A stretch of DNA of 64,000 nucleotides, taken from positions 22,127,427 through 22,191,426 of the forward strand of contig NC_091156.1 of the NCBI RefSeq assembly GCF_040958095.1, in the 5' to 3' direction. The position numbers were made by a program, and so were the translations under genes. The notes under the pieces were generated by a model that was not told the DNA's origin, ran no database searches, and saw only the letters and a list, made by a program, of their open reading frames with translations. This DNA comes from Procambarus clarkii. Its lineage: Eukaryota > Arthropoda > Malacostraca > Decapoda > Cambaridae. Below, piece by piece: positions 63,109-64,000 of the stretch (positions within the stretch are counted from its first letter, which is position 1; every line of letters begins with the position of its first letter).

Positions 63109-64000
63109 CTATCGAGAAGAACTTTCTTTAAAATAGTCTAATAGGGGTGCATGTGTTGCGTGAGTTGACTCTTCAGAGGTTGCATGGCATTTTACCTTTC
63201 TTATGATGTCTTCAACAAAACCATTAGAGAAGCCGTTGTTGACTAGGACCTGCCTTACCCTACAGAGTTCCTCATCGACTTGCTTCCATCCTGAGCTGTG
63301 GCTGAGAGCACAGTCGACGTAAGCATTGACAACACTCCTCTTGTACCTGTCTGGGCAGTCAGTATTGGCATTAAGGCACATTCCTATGTTTGTTTCATTA
63401 GTGTAGACTGCAGTGTGGAAGCATCCTCCCCTTTCCGTGACTGTTACATCTAGAAAGGGCAGCTTCCCATCCTTCTCCATCTTGTAAGTGAAACTCAACA
63501 CATAATTACACTCGAATGCCTCCTTTAGCTCCTGCAGACGTCTGATATCAGGTACTTGTGTAAAAATGTCGTCAAAATGCCTGCAGTATATGGCAGGTTT
63601 CAAGTCCATATCAACTAAGACCTTCTGTTCGATGGTGCCCATGTAGAAGTTCGCAAACAGGACACCTAGGGGAGAACCCATGGCGACCCCATGTACTTGC
63701 TTATACATGTGACCATCTGGGTTCAAGAAGGGTACCTCTTTAGTACAAGCTTGGAGTAGTTTCCTTAGAATGTTTTCTGGTATGTCAAGAGGAATACAAG
63801 CCGGATCATGATACACTCTGTCCGCTATCATCCCGATTGTTTCATCCACAGATTCGTTGATAAACAGTGATTCTACGTCCAACGGGGCTCTTATCCCTGA
63901 GGCCCGTGTTCCTCGCAGTAAGTCAACAAATTCCTTTGGAGACTTTGGGCTGAAAGCACAAGGTACATAAGGAGTCAGCAGGCCGTTGAGTCGCTTAGCC
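63109..64000 (-). pseudogene. PLE-C: Penelope-like reverse transcriptase, runs off the edge
   Basis: The frame is open from the right window edge, so the true start lies outside. It reads LTPYVPCAFSPKSPKEFVDL, motif A LDVESLF, YKQVHGVAMGSPLGVLFANF (motif B), catalytic YCRHFDDIF, and GKLPFLDVTVTE (motif E). The catalytic motif is FDD, where Y(V/I)DD is usual. It ends in a frameshift at about 63110, after which the linker and GIY-YIG domain follow. Sequence and domain set place it in a different PLE lineage from PLE-A and PLE-B, nearer to Penelope/Poseidon-type elements. Confidence 0.85.

Overview
The window is eukaryotic repeat DNA with no recognisable host gene. It holds about 50 kb of tandem repeats with decayed transposable elements wedged between them. 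The mix of BEL/Pao and Gypsy LTR elements, a Jockey/CR1-type non-LTR element, piggyBac and three Penelope-like elements (PLEs), plus a short TTAGG-type motif, suggests an arthropod, most likely a decapod crustacean. That is an inference from repeat content, not from a marker gene.

Layout. 1-480: CAG-rich minisatellite. 641-6034: about 280 copies of a 19-bp minisatellite. 6054-6650: piggyBac transposase remnant on the minus strand, carrying two adjacent palindromes. 6690-8512: broken BEL/Pao pol (reverse transcriptase, connector, RNase H, stump of integrase). 9141-53263: a 44-kb array of 21-31-bp units organised into higher-order repeats of about 7.46 kb, 4.08-4.13 kb and 1.09 kb. 53264-53603: non-LTR reverse transcriptase fragment with a destroyed catalytic motif. 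53704-57627, minus strand: a PLE (here PLE-A) with a hammerhead-ribozyme-like fold at its 5' side, a long low-complexity N-terminal region, a reverse transcriptase with intact YIDD, no visible GIY-YIG nuclease, and a TTAGG-like motif directly at its 3' end. 58060-59057: related PLE-B, joined abruptly to a 5'-truncated Gypsy gag-protease (59062-60420) that is followed by a charged ORF, a polypurine tract and an LTR start rather than reverse transcriptase and integrase. 61587-62440: the same 19-bp minisatellite as at the left end, in the opposite orientation. 62458-62640: tRNA-derived SINE-like piece. 62640-64000, minus strand: PLE-C of a different lineage, with a GIY-YIG nuclease, running off the right edge.

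The coding remnants are retroelement parts and nearly all carry frameshifts or stops. Long open frames inside the arrays come from unit lengths and lack of stops, not from selection. The items most worth following up are the ribozyme-like fold of PLE-A, its TTAGG-flanked 3' end, the nested satellite architecture, and the LTR element that carries a charged ORF where pol is expected.
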